Shown here piece after piece: positions 1-8,698 of a stretch of 64,000 bases of DNA. The stretch is taken from positions 93,295-157,294 of the forward strand of contig CAYYPK010000015.1 of assembly GCA_964473525.1 (NCBI GenBank), in the 5' to 3' direction. This stretch comes from GCA-2687025 sp964473525. Lineage in GTDB: Bacteria; Poribacteria; WGA-4E; GCA-2687025. The notes under the pieces were generated by a model. It saw nothing but the letters and a program-made list of their open reading frames with translations, searched no databases and was not told the origin of the DNA. Positions within the stretch are counted from its first letter, which is position 1; each line of letters opens with the position of its first letter. Made by a program: the position numbers and the translations under genes.

Positions 1-1
1 G

Positions 2-241
2 CTATCCAATAGCGACATCGTCGTTGCCTGCCGGACGAGCCAGGAGGGCCGTCTGTTCAACCTGTGCCTCTCCGTTGGGTACGCGCGCGCTCTCGGCAAA
101 AACGTCCTGTTCGTCAACGAGGGCGACCACTATTCGCACGGCTACGACTACCTCAAGCCGTTCGCCGACGGGTACTACACCGACCTGGACGAGGCGCTTC
201 GGTACCTTGACTACGCTATGGGCATTGAGGAGCGCCTCTAG
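2..241 (+). CDS. Nucleoside 2-deoxyribosyltransferase-like protein, C-terminal fragment
   Basis: This is a reading frame that enters from the left window edge and ends at a TAG stop; 79 codons are visible and the start lies outside. The translation has an 'SDIVVACR' strand followed by an 'EGRLFNL' helix and 'GYARALGKNVLFV'. That order (a strand ending in a hydrophobic run, an acidic helix, then 'YA.ALGK.V..V') is typical of the C-terminal half of the nucleoside deoxyribosyltransferase-like Rossmann fold. The substrate cannot be judged from the fragment. A nitrilase-family gene begins 20 bp downstream on the same strand, so the two are probably co-transcribed. Confidence 0.5.
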   Translation, partial: LSNSDIVVACRTSQEGRLFNLCLSVGYARALGKNVLFVNEGDHYSHGYDYLKPFADGYYTDLDEALRYLDYAMGIEERL

Positions 242-261
242 GCGCGAGGGGGAGCGAGCGC

Positions 262-1086
262 ATGACGCGAGTGGCAGCCGTGCAGATGGACGTCCACATC
301 GGTGAAAACCGCAAGAACGCGGCGAGAATCCTGGAGAAGCTGAGCGTCGCCGCGAGCGAGGGGGCGGAACTCGTCGTCTTCCCGGAATGCGCGACATCGG
401 GCTACTGCTACGACAGCGTGGACGCCGCCATGCCGTTCGCCGAGGAGGACGACGGCGCGTTTGTCCGGGAGTTCGCAGCTGCATGCCAGGGCGAGGGTGT
501 CACCGCCATCGCGGGGTTCCTGGAGCGACACGGCAGCGCGATCAGCAACAGCGCCGTGCTGGCGACGCCCGACGGCGGGGCGCGGGTGTACCGCAAGACG
601 CACCTGCCGACCCTGGGCATCGACCGCTACGTCGAACCGGGCGCCGCGTTGCCGGTGTTCGACACGCCCGTTGGCAAGGTGGGGATCCTCATTTGCTACG
701 ATGTGCGGTTCCCAGAGACCGCCAGGTCGCTTGGGCTAAGCGGCGCGGACATCATCGCCGTCCCGACGAACTGGCCAACTGGCGCCGAGAGTAGCCCGGA
801 CTTCATCACGCGCGCGAGGGCGTGGGAGAGCCGCGTGTTCGTCGTCGCCGCGAACCGGGTCGGCGTGGAACGGGGCCGCAAGTTCATCGGGCGTAGCCAG
901 GTCGTCGCTCCGAGCGGCGGGATACTACTCGAAGCCGGGCCGGACGACGAGGCGATCCTGTACTGCGACATCGACGTGTCCGAGGCGCGGCAGAAGGCGA
1001 TAGTGCACGAGCCGGGCGAGTGGGAGATGGACATCACCACGGATCGGCGACCTGAGCTCTACTCCGTGCTGACGGACACGGGCTGA
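262..1086 (+). CDS. Carbon-nitrogen hydrolase (nitrilase superfamily amidase)
   Basis: A 274-residue cytoplasmic hydrolase of non-peptide C-N bonds. The family catalytic triad is complete: Glu42 in 'FPECATSGY', Lys112 in 'YRKTHLP' and Cys145 in 'ILICYDVRFPE'. The length is usual for single-domain omega-amidase or carbamoylputrescine-amidase-like members, and the exact substrate is not readable. The ATG is preceded by a purine-rich GAGGGGGAG. It follows the deoxyribosyltransferase-like fragment by 20 bp. Its last 28 bp overlap the 3' end of the opposing ABC ATPase gene. Confidence 0.9.
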   Translation: MTRVAAVQMDVHIGENRKNAARILEKLSVAASEGAELVVFPECATSGYCYDSVDAAMPFAEEDDGAFVREFAAACQGEGVTAIAGFLERHGSAISNSAVLATPDGGARVYRKTHLPTLGIDRYVEPGAALPVFDTPVGKVGILICYDVRFPETARSLGLSGADIIAVPTNWPTGAESSPDFITRARAWESRVFVVAANRVGVERGRKFIGRSQVVAPSGGILLEAGPDDEAILYCDIDVSEARQKAIVHEPGEWEMDITTDRRPELYSVLTDTG

Positions 1087-1778
1087 GCTCGGTCGGTCGG
1101 GGCGTCGCGCGCGATCTTGCCGTCGCGCATCTCGACGACGCGATCGGCGTCGCCCTCGAGGCCGAGGTGGTGTGTCACGACGACGATGGTTGTGTCGTGC
1201 TCGTCCCGCAGCGCGCGGATGAGGCCGAGCAGGTTCTCTGATTGCGTGCTGTCGAGGTTCGCGGTCGGCTCGTCCGCGAAGATCACGCTGGGTCGGTTCG
1301 CCAGCGCGCGCGCGAACGACACGCGCTGCTTTTCCCCGCCCGAGAGCTGCGCCGGCCTGTGATCCAGCCTGTGCCCCAGCCCAACGGATTCAAGCAGTTC
1401 CTTCGCGCGGTGCTCGGCCTCGCTTCCAGCCACGCCAGCTATGTCGAGCGCCAAGAGGACGTTCTCTGCGGCCGTAAGGTACGGCGCCAGGTTGAACATC
1501 TGGAAGACGAAACCGATCTTCTCCCGCCTCAGCCGCGGTGTGATCGTAGGGTCGCCGAACGCGACCCGGCCGCCCTCCAGCCATACCTCACCGGAAGTCG
1601 GGGTCAGGATGCAGCCCAGCATGCTGATGAGGGTGGTCTTGCCGCACCCGCTATCGCCCTTGACCATCACCAGCTCGCCGCGACCGAACGAGATGTCCAC
1701 GCCGTCTACGGCGGTGACTTCGCCGCCGCCGTCGCCGTAGCTCTTGGTGAGGCCGATCCCCTCCAGTACGACTGACAT
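1059..1778 (-). CDS. ABC transporter ATP-binding protein (LolD/MacB type)
   Basis: A 239-residue ATPase that would energise the FtsX-like permease encoded just upstream. Walker A is 'GDSGCGKTT' (residues 41-49), the signature is 'LSGGEKQR' (145-152) and Walker B is 'VIFADE' (165-170), followed by 'PTANLD'. Q-loop and H-loop ('VVVTHH') are present. Sequence style and pairing place it in the LolD/MacB/FtsE group, which extracts or exports envelope substrates without classical import. The permease ends 10 bp upstream, so the pair is one unit; no adaptor or binding protein is adjacent. The 3' end overlaps the convergent nitrilase gene by 28 bp. Confidence 0.9.
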   Translation of the reverse strand: MSVVLEGIGLTKSYGDGGGEVTAVDGVDISFGRGELVMVKGDSGCGKTTLISMLGCILTPTSGEVWLEGGRVAFGDPTITPRLRREKIGFVFQMFNLAPYLTAAENVLLALDIAGVAGSEAEHRAKELLESVGLGHRLDHRPAQLSGGEKQRVSFARALANRPSVIFADEPTANLDSTQSENLLGLIRALRDEHDTTIVVVTHHLGLEGDADRVVEMRDGKIARDAPTDRAQPVSVSTE

Positions 1779-1788
1779 GCCTCGCCCC

Positions 1789-2964
1789 CTACAACTCGCC
1801 GCGGAAGGCGACCATGGGGTCCACCCGCAGCGCGCGTCTGGCGGCGAATATCCCGCCGATGACGCAGACGACGACGCTCAGAGCGCACACAACGGCGGCC
1901 TCCACCGGATTCAGCATCACGTTGATGGGGAAGGCGGGTACGGCGACGACGGCGAGACCCAGACCAAGCGCGACCCCAACGACCGACGTCAATAGCACCT
2001 GCCACAGTATCAGCCGAAGCACGTAGCCGTGCGTCGCGCCGATCGCCTTCATGACGCCGATTTCCTGCGTCTTCTCCATGGTCGTGACGTACGTAATCAT
2101 CCCAACCACGAGCGCGGTCGCGAGCCACAGCATCACCCGCAAGAACTGCACGCCGCGCATGGGTTCGTCCACGAAGTTCTTGCGTATGTTGCCGATGGTC
2201 TCGGCGGACGTGTGCGTGTCGACGGCGAACCGTCGGATGCCCCGCTGAGGGTCGTTGTACATGTCCGCGACGTCGGACGGCTCCTGTCCCTCGGCCGCCT
2301 TCACGAGGAACGTGTTGACGTAGATGACGTCCTCCAGCACGGCCTTCTGCGCCGTGCGGACGTCCATGAAGATCATGGGAGTGTCGAAGACGAACTCCAT
2401 GTCTTCTATGATGCCGACGACCTTCAACTCATGGCCGCCGACCTCGACGGTCTCGCCAACTTCAAGCCCCATGGAGTCGTCCACGACGCACTCCATCTCG
2501 ACCTGCTGCTCGGGCGAGTAGACGTCTGCGCTTGGCACAAACAGGCGACCCCGGACTAGGTCCGACCGCCTCGGGCCTCCCAGCTTGCCCATGCGGTAGC
2601 CCACGACAACCGCCTTCACCTCCGTCGACACGCCGCTCCGACGGATGATGGGTCGCGCGGGCGCGAACACCAACGGGGCGACCCCGACCTCGCGGTCGAT
2701 GAGTGGGCCACCAATGAACTGAGCGGACGTCTGCACGAGTTCTGGGTTGACGAGCGAGAACCCGACGAACACGCCGCCAGATCGCTCGCGCGAGATCCAC
2801 AGGTCCGCTCCGGTCCACGACACATACCGCTGCGCTTGCCATCGCAGACCGTGCATGATGCCGCCGAAGAGCAGGATCAGCATGGACAGCACGGCGATCC
2901 CGAGGGCCGTTAGGGCCACTCGGGTCCGCCGGTAGGACATGTCTTTCAGGACGAAGCGTCGCAT
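1789..2964 (-). CDS. ABC transporter permease, FtsX/MacB family
   Basis: A 391-residue inner-membrane protein. One N-terminal transmembrane segment ('ALGIAVLSMLILLFGGIMHGL') is followed by an extracytoplasmic region of roughly 240 residues with the MacB-PCD style alternation of short strands. Three membrane segments sit in the C-terminal third, beginning at 'MLWLATALVVGMITYV' and including the FtsX-type 'EIGVMKAIGAT' cytoplasmic loop. This topology is standard for FtsX/LolC/MacB permeases. The ATG lies 7 bp beyond the argF stop and the partner ATPase starts 10 bp downstream. The cargo is unknown. Confidence 0.88.
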   Translation of the reverse strand: MRRFVLKDMSYRRTRVALTALGIAVLSMLILLFGGIMHGLRWQAQRYVSWTGADLWISRERSGGVFVGFSLVNPELVQTSAQFIGGPLIDREVGVAPLVFAPARPIIRRSGVSTEVKAVVVGYRMGKLGGPRRSDLVRGRLFVPSADVYSPEQQVEMECVVDDSMGLEVGETVEVGGHELKVVGIIEDMEFVFDTPMIFMDVRTAQKAVLEDVIYVNTFLVKAAEGQEPSDVADMYNDPQRGIRRFAVDTHTSAETIGNIRKNFVDEPMRGVQFLRVMLWLATALVVGMITYVTTMEKTQEIGVMKAIGATHGYVLRLILWQVLLTSVVGVALGLGLAVVAVPAFPINVMLNPVEAAVVCALSVVVCVIGGIFAARRALRVDPMVAFRGEL

Positions 2965-2971
2965 CAGGCAT

Positions 2972-3880
2972 CTACCCTATGAGCGACAGGAGGACGGCCT
3001 TCTGAGCGTGCAGACGGTTCTCCGCCTCGTCGAAGATTACCGACCGCGCGGAGTCGGCTACGCCGTCCGTGGCCTCCTCGCCGCGATGCACGGGCATGCA
3101 GTGCATGAATAGCGCCGACGCGGGCGCTCGCGCCATGAGTTCCTCGTTCACCTGGTAGGGCGCGTACGCGGCGAGACCTTCGGGAGAGGGTGTCTCGTGC
3201 ATCGAGAACCAGACGTCGGTGTAGATGACGTCGGCTCCGGCCGCGGCCTCGGCGGGATCGTGGGTCAGGGCCGGCTCCCACGAGTCCATTGCGCCGGCCT
3301 CGCTCCCCGCCGCCACAGCCGTGGCGTCCAGCGCCTGGCCCGGCGGGGCGCACACCGTCAGCTGCACCCCGAACAGAGGACACGCGTGCAGGAACGAGTT
3401 GACGATGTTGTTGTCGGCCGCGCCATAGAATGCAAGCTTCCGCCCACGCAGCGAGCCCAGATGCTCCTCGATCGTCATGAGATCGGCGAGAATCTGGCAT
3501 GGGTGGTTGAAGTCCGTCAGGCCGTTGATGATAGGCACGCCGGAGTATTGCGCCATCTCCTCAATCTGCTCGTGTCCGTACACGCGCGCGGCGATTCCAT
3601 CCACGTACCGCGACAGCGTGCGCACCGTGTCCGCGACGGTCTCTCCCCGGCCCATCTGCGAGGTGTCGGAGCTCAGGTAGATGGCGGACCCACCCAGTTG
3701 GTGCATCGCGGCCTCGAAGGACACGCGCGTGCGCGTCGACGGCTTCAGGAACAGCAGTGCAAGCGTCTTCCCACGCATGGCATCCGCCGCGGCGTCGGGG
3801 CGCCTCTTCAGCTCGCCAGCGTGGTCCAGAAGATCCCGCAGTTCCTTGTACGAGTAGTCGTTGAGACTCAGGAAGTGCAT
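2972..3880 (-). CDS. argF: Ornithine carbamoyltransferase
   Basis: Converts ornithine and carbamoyl phosphate to citrulline in arginine synthesis. The 302-residue protein has the carbamoyl-phosphate loop 'STRTR' (about residues 48-52), 'HPCQ' (126-129), the ornithine-side 'YTDVWFSM' and the 'HCMP' loop (260-263) with the catalytic Cys. The ATG at 3880 is preferred over a GTG one codon earlier because GAGGAGG then sits 7 bases upstream. No other arginine gene is nearby. It is followed after 7 bp by an FtsX-like permease, an odd partner for an arginine enzyme. Confidence 0.95.
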   Translation of the reverse strand: MHFLSLNDYSYKELRDLLDHAGELKRRPDAAADAMRGKTLALLFLKPSTRTRVSFEAAMHQLGGSAIYLSSDTSQMGRGETVADTVRTLSRYVDGIAARVYGHEQIEEMAQYSGVPIINGLTDFNHPCQILADLMTIEEHLGSLRGRKLAFYGAADNNIVNSFLHACPLFGVQLTVCAPPGQALDATAVAAGSEAGAMDSWEPALTHDPAEAAAGADVIYTDVWFSMHETPSPEGLAAYAPYQVNEELMARAPASALFMHCMPVHRGEEATDGVADSARSVIFDEAENRLHAQKAVLLSLIG

Positions 3881-4135
3881 CACGCGTCCTCCTCACGTTT
3901 ACGGCGCCAGAGGTCTGGGAGGCAACCCCTGGTTTGGGAAAGAAGTGATGTTAGCGCCTCGCCTGTGGGACGTCAAGAAGAAAGGCACAGCAGCCGGGAG
4001 CAGACGCCGAGGGCGGGCGAACTGGGCTTGACCCGGCGGAGGCGGGTATGCAACGCTGTACCCTACACCGCACACACATCACGGCAAGTCTGTCGGGTCT
4101 GGTACGCCGCGCAAGAGAGGACACGCACGCCGCCA
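3881..4135. promoter_or_regulatory. Divergent intergenic region between argF and leuB
   Basis: A 255-bp non-coding stretch between two divergently transcribed amino-acid biosynthesis genes, so both promoters must lie here unless leuB is read from a more distant site. A TTGACC that could be a -35 element on the + strand lies near 4029, but no convincing -10 follows at 16-18 bp. I see no leader peptide, T-box specifier hairpin or riboswitch core. Assignment as a regulatory region rests on gene orientation only. Confidence 0.4.
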
Positions 4136-5215
4136 ATGTCACGCACACACAAGATCGCAGTGCTGCCTGGAGACGGTATCGGGCCGGAGGTGTCCGACGA
4201 GGCGCTGAAGGTAGTAGAAGCCGCGGCAGAGACGTTCGGATTCGACTACGAGACGGAGACATACGACTTCGGTGGCGACAGATACCTCTCGACGGGTGAG
4301 GTGTTGCCCGACTCCGCGGTGGAGGAGTTCCGCGGGTTCCACGCGATTTACCTAGGCGCGATCGGACACCCCGACGTGGCGCCCGGTGTGCTGGAGAAGG
4401 GCATCCTGCTCAAGGTGCGCTTCGACCTCGACCAGTACATCAACCTGCGGCCCATCAAGCTGTATCCCGGCGTGCCGTGCCCGCTGGTTGGCAAGGGCCC
4501 AGAGCACATCGACTTCGTCGTGGTGCGCGAGAACACCGAGGGAATCTACACGGGCGCGGGCGGCATCCAATACAAGGGAACGCCGCAGGAGGTGTCCACG
4601 CAGATCCACGTGACGACCCGTTTCGGCTCGGAGCGCGCGATACGCTACGCGTTCGAGCTGACGAAGCGGCGCAACAGGATGAAGCAGCTGCACCTCGTCG
4701 CGAAGACGAACGTGCTGACGTTTGTCCACGACACGTGGTGGCGGGCGTTCAACGAGGTCGGCGAGGCCGACTACCCGGACATCAAGCGCGAATACGCGCA
4801 CGTCGACGCCGCGTGCATGTGGTTCGTGAAGAACCCCGAGTGGTTCGATGTCGTCGTCACCGACAACCAGTTGGGCGACATCATCACGGACCTGGGGGCG
4901 GTCATCCAGGGCGGCATGGGGTTGGCGGCATCCGGCAACCTGAACCCCGAGGGTGTCTCGATGTTCGAGCCGATCCACGGGTCGGCGCCACGCTACACCG
5001 GTCAGGGCAAGATCAACCCACTCGCCGCCATCGCGGCGGCGGGCATGATGCTGGACCAACTCGGCGAGGAGGCCGCTGGTCAAGCCGTCGAGGCAGCGAT
5101 CACGAACGTGCTCGGCTCGGGCAAGATCAAGGATCTGGGCGCCGGCCGCATGGGGTACACGACCTCCGAGGTCGGCGACATGATCGCCGCCGAGGTAAAG
5201 AGCATCGGGAAGTAG
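4136..5215 (+). CDS. leuB: 3-isopropylmalate dehydrogenase (isocitrate/isopropylmalate dehydrogenase family)
   Basis: A 359-residue NAD-dependent beta-decarboxylating dehydrogenase, most likely the third step of leucine synthesis. Visible family features are the N-terminal 'LPGDGIGPEV', 'LLKVRFDLDQYINLRP' with the substrate-binding arginines, 'VVRENTEGIYTG', the Lys of 'VAKTNVL', the metal Asp residues of 'VTDNQLGDIITDLGA' and the NAD loop 'EPIHGSAPRYTGQGKINP'. The 'YINLRP.KLYPGV' form resembles actinobacterial-type LeuB; tartrate or homoisocitrate dehydrogenase are the main alternatives. The ATG at 4136 aligns with the family N terminus, although the frame stays open far upstream. First gene of a five-gene + strand run. 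Confidence 0.88.
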   Translation: MSRTHKIAVLPGDGIGPEVSDEALKVVEAAAETFGFDYETETYDFGGDRYLSTGEVLPDSAVEEFRGFHAIYLGAIGHPDVAPGVLEKGILLKVRFDLDQYINLRPIKLYPGVPCPLVGKGPEHIDFVVVRENTEGIYTGAGGIQYKGTPQEVSTQIHVTTRFGSERAIRYAFELTKRRNRMKQLHLVAKTNVLTFVHDTWWRAFNEVGEADYPDIKREYAHVDAACMWFVKNPEWFDVVVTDNQLGDIITDLGAVIQGGMGLAASGNLNPEGVSMFEPIHGSAPRYTGQGKINPLAAIAAAGMMLDQLGEEAAGQAVEAAITNVLGSGKIKDLGAGRMGYTTSEVGDMIAAEVKSIGK

Positions 5216-5222
5216 GCGACCT

Positions 5223-6065
5223 GTGCCGGACGCCGTCGATTGGGAAGCATACGGGCGCGACACGCCCATGTCCGAGCTGCACCTTCGCGACGAGATGCAC
5301 CCGCATCTCCTGCGCGACTTCGTTGACTTCTTCGCCGACTGGGATCGAGACGCGTACATTCTCGACGTTGGGTGTGGCGACGGGTATTGGATGGAGACGC
5401 TGCGGAACCTCGGATTCCGCCGAGTCGTCGGCTTCGACTGCGCAGAGAGCGCGCTAAAGCGCGCCGCCGAGAAGGGCCTCGATGTCCGTCAGGGCGACCT
5501 GTACGACTTCGACGTGGTCAACGCCTTCGACGTCATCCTCCTCTGCGATACGCTCGAGCACCTCCCGGACGTGGGTGATGCTCTGCGCCGTGTCCATCGC
5601 GCGCTACGCACGCACGGCTGCCTGTACCTGACGGCGCCCGTCTACGAGTCCCTGAGCAGCCGATGGCAGCGCGTCACGCGGAGCGCGTCGCGCGAGGACC
5701 AGGCGAGGGACCAGGACCACACGCACCTGCACGCCTTCACCTCCACAGACCTGCTAGACGCCTTAGAGACGCTGAATTTCGCCATTGAGGGCTCGGCCCA
5801 CATCGGGGCGCGAGTACCTTGGCGGCGCGGCGTGCAGGCAGCGCGGCCGGGTCGTCGTCTCGGAGACTGGGTCCGGGTGTCCGCGAGCAGTCTGTTCAAA
5901 GTGCACGGCCCCGCTCCCGAGCAGCCTTTGCCCGCGGTCGACACGCCTTCCGCGACACGCGCGGAGGAATCCACCGTGCCGACCGCTGGCGCGCCGCCCA
6001 CGGCGCCCGCCGACGACGAGACCGACATCGACGACGAGCCAGGCACCGTCCTCGCCGTCGACTGA
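5223..6065 (+). CDS. Class I SAM-dependent methyltransferase
   Basis: A 280-residue protein with a GTG start 7 bp after leuB. Residues about 35-155 form a Rossmann methyltransferase: motif I 'ILDVGCGDGYW', the acidic end of strand 2 'VGFDCAESALK' and motif IV 'DVILLCDTLEHLPD'. The fold is methyltransferase type 11/23 and the substrate is not evident. After residue 200 the sequence becomes low-complexity, rich in Pro, Ala, Thr and Asp, and is probably disordered. It sits between leuB and proS without an obvious pathway link. Confidence 0.82.
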   Translation: MPDAVDWEAYGRDTPMSELHLRDEMHPHLLRDFVDFFADWDRDAYILDVGCGDGYWMETLRNLGFRRVVGFDCAESALKRAAEKGLDVRQGDLYDFDVVNAFDVILLCDTLEHLPDVGDALRRVHRALRTHGCLYLTAPVYESLSSRWQRVTRSASREDQARDQDHTHLHAFTSTDLLDALETLNFAIEGSAHIGARVPWRRGVQAARPGRRLGDWVRVSASSLFKVHGPAPEQPLPAVDTPSATRAEESTVPTAGAPPTAPADDETDIDDEPGTVLAVD

Positions 6066-6101
6066 CGCGACAGCACATCCCGACCTACCTACGGAAGCAC
6101 G

Positions 6102-7841
6102 ATGCGGCAATCACAGCTCTTCGGACGCACCGTTCGCGAGACGCCGGCTGACGCCCAGATACCGAGCCACCAGTTGCTCATCCGCGCGGGCCTCGTGCGG
6201 CAGCTTTCAGCCGGACTGTACACCCTCCTACCCCTGGCGCAGCGCAGCGCGCGCAAGATCGAGGCAATCATCCGCGAGGAGATGGACCGGGTCGGCGGCC
6301 AGGAGGTCGACATGCCTCTGGTACAGCCGGCGGACCTCTGGCGCGAGTCAGGGCGCTACCAGCAGATGGCGGGCAAGGAGCTGCTCGCGTTTTCCGACCA
6401 CAGCGGCCGCGAGCATGTCCTCGCGATGACGCACGAGGAGGCGGTGACGTCCCACGCGCGAGGCGAGATCAACTCGTACCGTCAGCTCCCGCTCATGGTG
6501 TACCAGATCAAGCTGAAGTTCCGCGATGAACTCCGACCGCGCGCGGGGCTGATCCGCGTGCGCGAATTCACCATGAAGGACGCGTACTCCTTCCACACGT
6601 CGACCGACGACCTGGACGACTACTACCTGCGCGTCTACGACGCGTACGCCCGCATCTTCGCGCGCGCGGGCGTTCCAGCGACAGTTGTCGAGTCAGACCC
6701 CGGGATGATCGGCGGCACTGCGGCTCACGAATTCATGCACGTCACCCCTTCGGGTGAAGACCGCCTCATCCTGTGTCCTACCGGCGACTACACCGCCAAC
6801 GCAGAGGTCGCGACGTTCGAGCAGGGAGCCCCCGACTTCGGGCCACCGGCGGAACGCGAAGAGGTGGCGACGCCTGACTGCGAGACCATCGAGGAGGTCG
6901 CGACGTACCTCGGTGTGCCGACCGAACAGACGGTTAAGGCGGTGTTCTACGTCGCCGATGACGAGTTCGTGTTCGTTGTCATCCGCGGCGACCTCGACGT
7001 GAACGAGGTGAAGCTCGGTAACGCGTTGGGGGCGGCCGACCTGCGACCGGCCACAGACGACGAGATCCGCGCCGTCGGCGCTGAGCCCGGCTACGCCTCG
7101 CCGATCGGTCTGGGAGAGGACGTCCGCGTCGTCGCCGACGACTCTGTCGAGGCCCTCGCGAACGGGGTCGCTGGGTCCAACCGCTCCGGGTACCACGTGC
7201 GCAACGTGAACTACGGGCGTGACTACACGGCCGGCCTCGTGGCGGACATCGCGCTGGCCAAAGACGGCCACGCGTGCTCCGTGTGCGGGGCCGAGGTGTC
7301 GTCCGCTAACGGCATCGAGGTGGGGAACATCTTCAAGCTTGGCGCCAAGTATAGCGAGTCCATGGGAGCCACGTATCTGGACGACACTGGTCGTCAGCAG
7401 CCGCTCATCATGGGCTGCTACGGCATCGGCGTCGGGCGTCTGCTGGCGTCCGCCGTGGAGGCCAGCAACGACGAGAACGGCATCTCGTTCCCGATCGCCA
7501 TCGCCCCGTACGAGGTGCACCTCGTCCCGGTAGGGAAGGGCGCGGAGGTGGTTGAGGCGGCGGACGCGCTGTACGAGAAGTGGGTCGCGGAGGGCTACGA
7601 GGTGCTGTACGACGACCGGAAGGAGTCGCCCGGGGTGAAGTTCAAGGACTCTGACCTCATCGGCATTCCCCTGCGCGTCACGATCAGTCAGCGCACGCTC
7701 GCCGAGGACGCGTACGAGGTCAAGTGCCGCTGGAAGGCGGAGCGCGAGAACGTCCCGAGCGACGGTTTCTCGCCACGGCCCTACCTCGACGAGGCGTGGA
7801 AGCAGATGCCCAGCGCGCCGCCACCCGTGGCCGGCGGGTGA
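6102..7841 (+). CDS. proS: Prolyl-tRNA synthetase, bacterial type with editing domain
   Basis: A 579-residue class II aminoacyl-tRNA synthetase that charges tRNA-Pro. The N-terminal catalytic core has motif 1 near 'REEMDRVGGQEVDMPLV', motif 2 'KFRDELRPRAGLIRVREF' and motif 3 'GCYGIGVGRLL'. Between motifs 2 and 3 is a long insertion with 'KAVFYVADDEFVFVVIRGD', the YbaK-like editing domain of long bacterial ProS. The C-terminal anticodon-binding domain includes 'YDDRKESPGVKFKDSDLIG'. The length matches E. coli-type enzymes. The stop overlaps the GTG of the next gene (GTGA), so the two are translationally coupled. Confidence 0.96.
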   Translation: MRQSQLFGRTVRETPADAQIPSHQLLIRAGLVRQLSAGLYTLLPLAQRSARKIEAIIREEMDRVGGQEVDMPLVQPADLWRESGRYQQMAGKELLAFSDHSGREHVLAMTHEEAVTSHARGEINSYRQLPLMVYQIKLKFRDELRPRAGLIRVREFTMKDAYSFHTSTDDLDDYYLRVYDAYARIFARAGVPATVVESDPGMIGGTAAHEFMHVTPSGEDRLILCPTGDYTANAEVATFEQGAPDFGPPAEREEVATPDCETIEEVATYLGVPTEQTVKAVFYVADDEFVFVVIRGDLDVNEVKLGNALGAADLRPATDDEIRAVGAEPGYASPIGLGEDVRVVADDSVEALANGVAGSNRSGYHVRNVNYGRDYTAGLVADIALAKDGHACSVCGAEVSSANGIEVGNIFKLGAKYSESMGATYLDDTGRQQPLIMGCYGIGVGRLLASAVEASNDENGISFPIAIAPYEVHLVPVGKGAEVVEAADALYEKWVAEGYEVLYDDRKESPGVKFKDSDLIGIPLRVTISQRTLAEDAYEVKCRWKAERENVPSDGFSPRPYLDEAWKQMPSAPPPVAGG

Positions 7842-8698
7842 CACGCAGGGGAGACACGATCCGCCTGCACCGGCGCGTAGACTTCGAAGCCTCGCACCGG
7901 TTGGCGGCGCGGGGCGCCAGCGAAGCCGTCAACCGCGCGCGATACGGCCGCGAGGCGGACCTCCACGGTCACAACTGGTCGGTGGTGGTAGGCGTCGAGG
8001 GACGCGTTGACCCCGCGACCGGCATGGTCGTCAACATCGCCGACGTGGACGAGCAGTTGCGCGTCCAGATCGTCGACGAGCTGGACCACCGGCGTCTGGA
8101 CATCGACCATCCACACTTCCAGCGCACGCCCGCGACCGCCGAGAACGTCGCCGTAAGGTGCTACCGGCGCCTCAGCCTTCCGTTCGATGGTGTGGCAGTA
8201 CGTCGAGTGGAGGTGCGGGAGGGCACGCTCCTGACTGCCGTCCACACGGGACAGACGTTAGAAGGACAGGACACTCACATGGTTGACGTGACCCGTGCCT
8301 ACGAATTCAGCGCCTCGCACCGTCTGCACTCTGATGCCCTCTCCCAAGAAGAGAACCGCGAGCTGTACGGCAAGTGCAACAACGAGAGCGGGCACGGTCA
8401 CGACTACCGCGTCGAGGTGACGGTCCGAGGCCCGGTGCAGCACGACACCGGGACCGTCGTCGACATCCCCTGGTTGGACGAGTTGGCGAGGCGGCAGGTC
8501 GTCGACCGCATGGACTACCGCCACCTGAACACCGATGTGCCGGAGCTGGACGGAGCGCCACCCACGACGGAGAACCTCGCGCGCGTCGTGTTCGACCTGC
8601 TCGCGGCGGGATTCTCTGACGTCAGCGCGCGCCTTCTCCGCGTTAGGATCTACGAGACGCCCAAGAGCTGGTTCGACTGCGAGGCCTCCGACCAATGA
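7838..8698 (+). CDS. Tandem 6-pyruvoyl-tetrahydropterin synthase (PTPS/QueD)-domain protein
   Basis: A 286-residue fusion of two PTPS-fold domains in one frame, starting at a GTG that overlaps the proS stop. Domain 1 (about residues 8-130) has 'FEASHRL' and 'LHGHNW' zinc-histidine motifs and 'DPATGMVVNIADV'. Domain 2 (about 145-280) has 'FSASHRL', 'YGKCNN' followed by 'GHGHDY', 'DTGTVVDI' and 'MDYRHLNTDVP', and it closely follows the eukaryotic-type PTPS layout. The catalytic Cys is present only in domain 2; the matching place in domain 1 reads 'YGREADLHGHN'. An internal ATG at 8279 could allow separate translation of domain 2. The next gene, an SDR, overlaps by ATGA. A biopterin-type or deazaguanine (QueD) role is possible. 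Confidence 0.85.
   Translation: MTRRGDTIRLHRRVDFEASHRLAARGASEAVNRARYGREADLHGHNWSVVVGVEGRVDPATGMVVNIADVDEQLRVQIVDELDHRRLDIDHPHFQRTPATAENVAVRCYRRLSLPFDGVAVRRVEVREGTLLTAVHTGQTLEGQDTHMVDVTRAYEFSASHRLHSDALSQEENRELYGKCNNESGHGHDYRVEVTVRGPVQHDTGTVVDIPWLDELARRQVVDRMDYRHLNTDVPELDGAPPTTENLARVVFDLLAAGFSDVSARLLRVRIYETPKSWFDCEASDQ

Noticed and set aside
3197..4135. Long upstream extension of the leuB frame
   Set aside because: The extension is antisense to argF, has shadow-like composition and no family match. The protein homology begins at the ATG at 4136.
3881..4135. T-box, leucine attenuator or riboswitch before leuB
   Set aside because: No run of Leu or Arg codons in a leader, no T-box core and no terminator-antiterminator pair were found.
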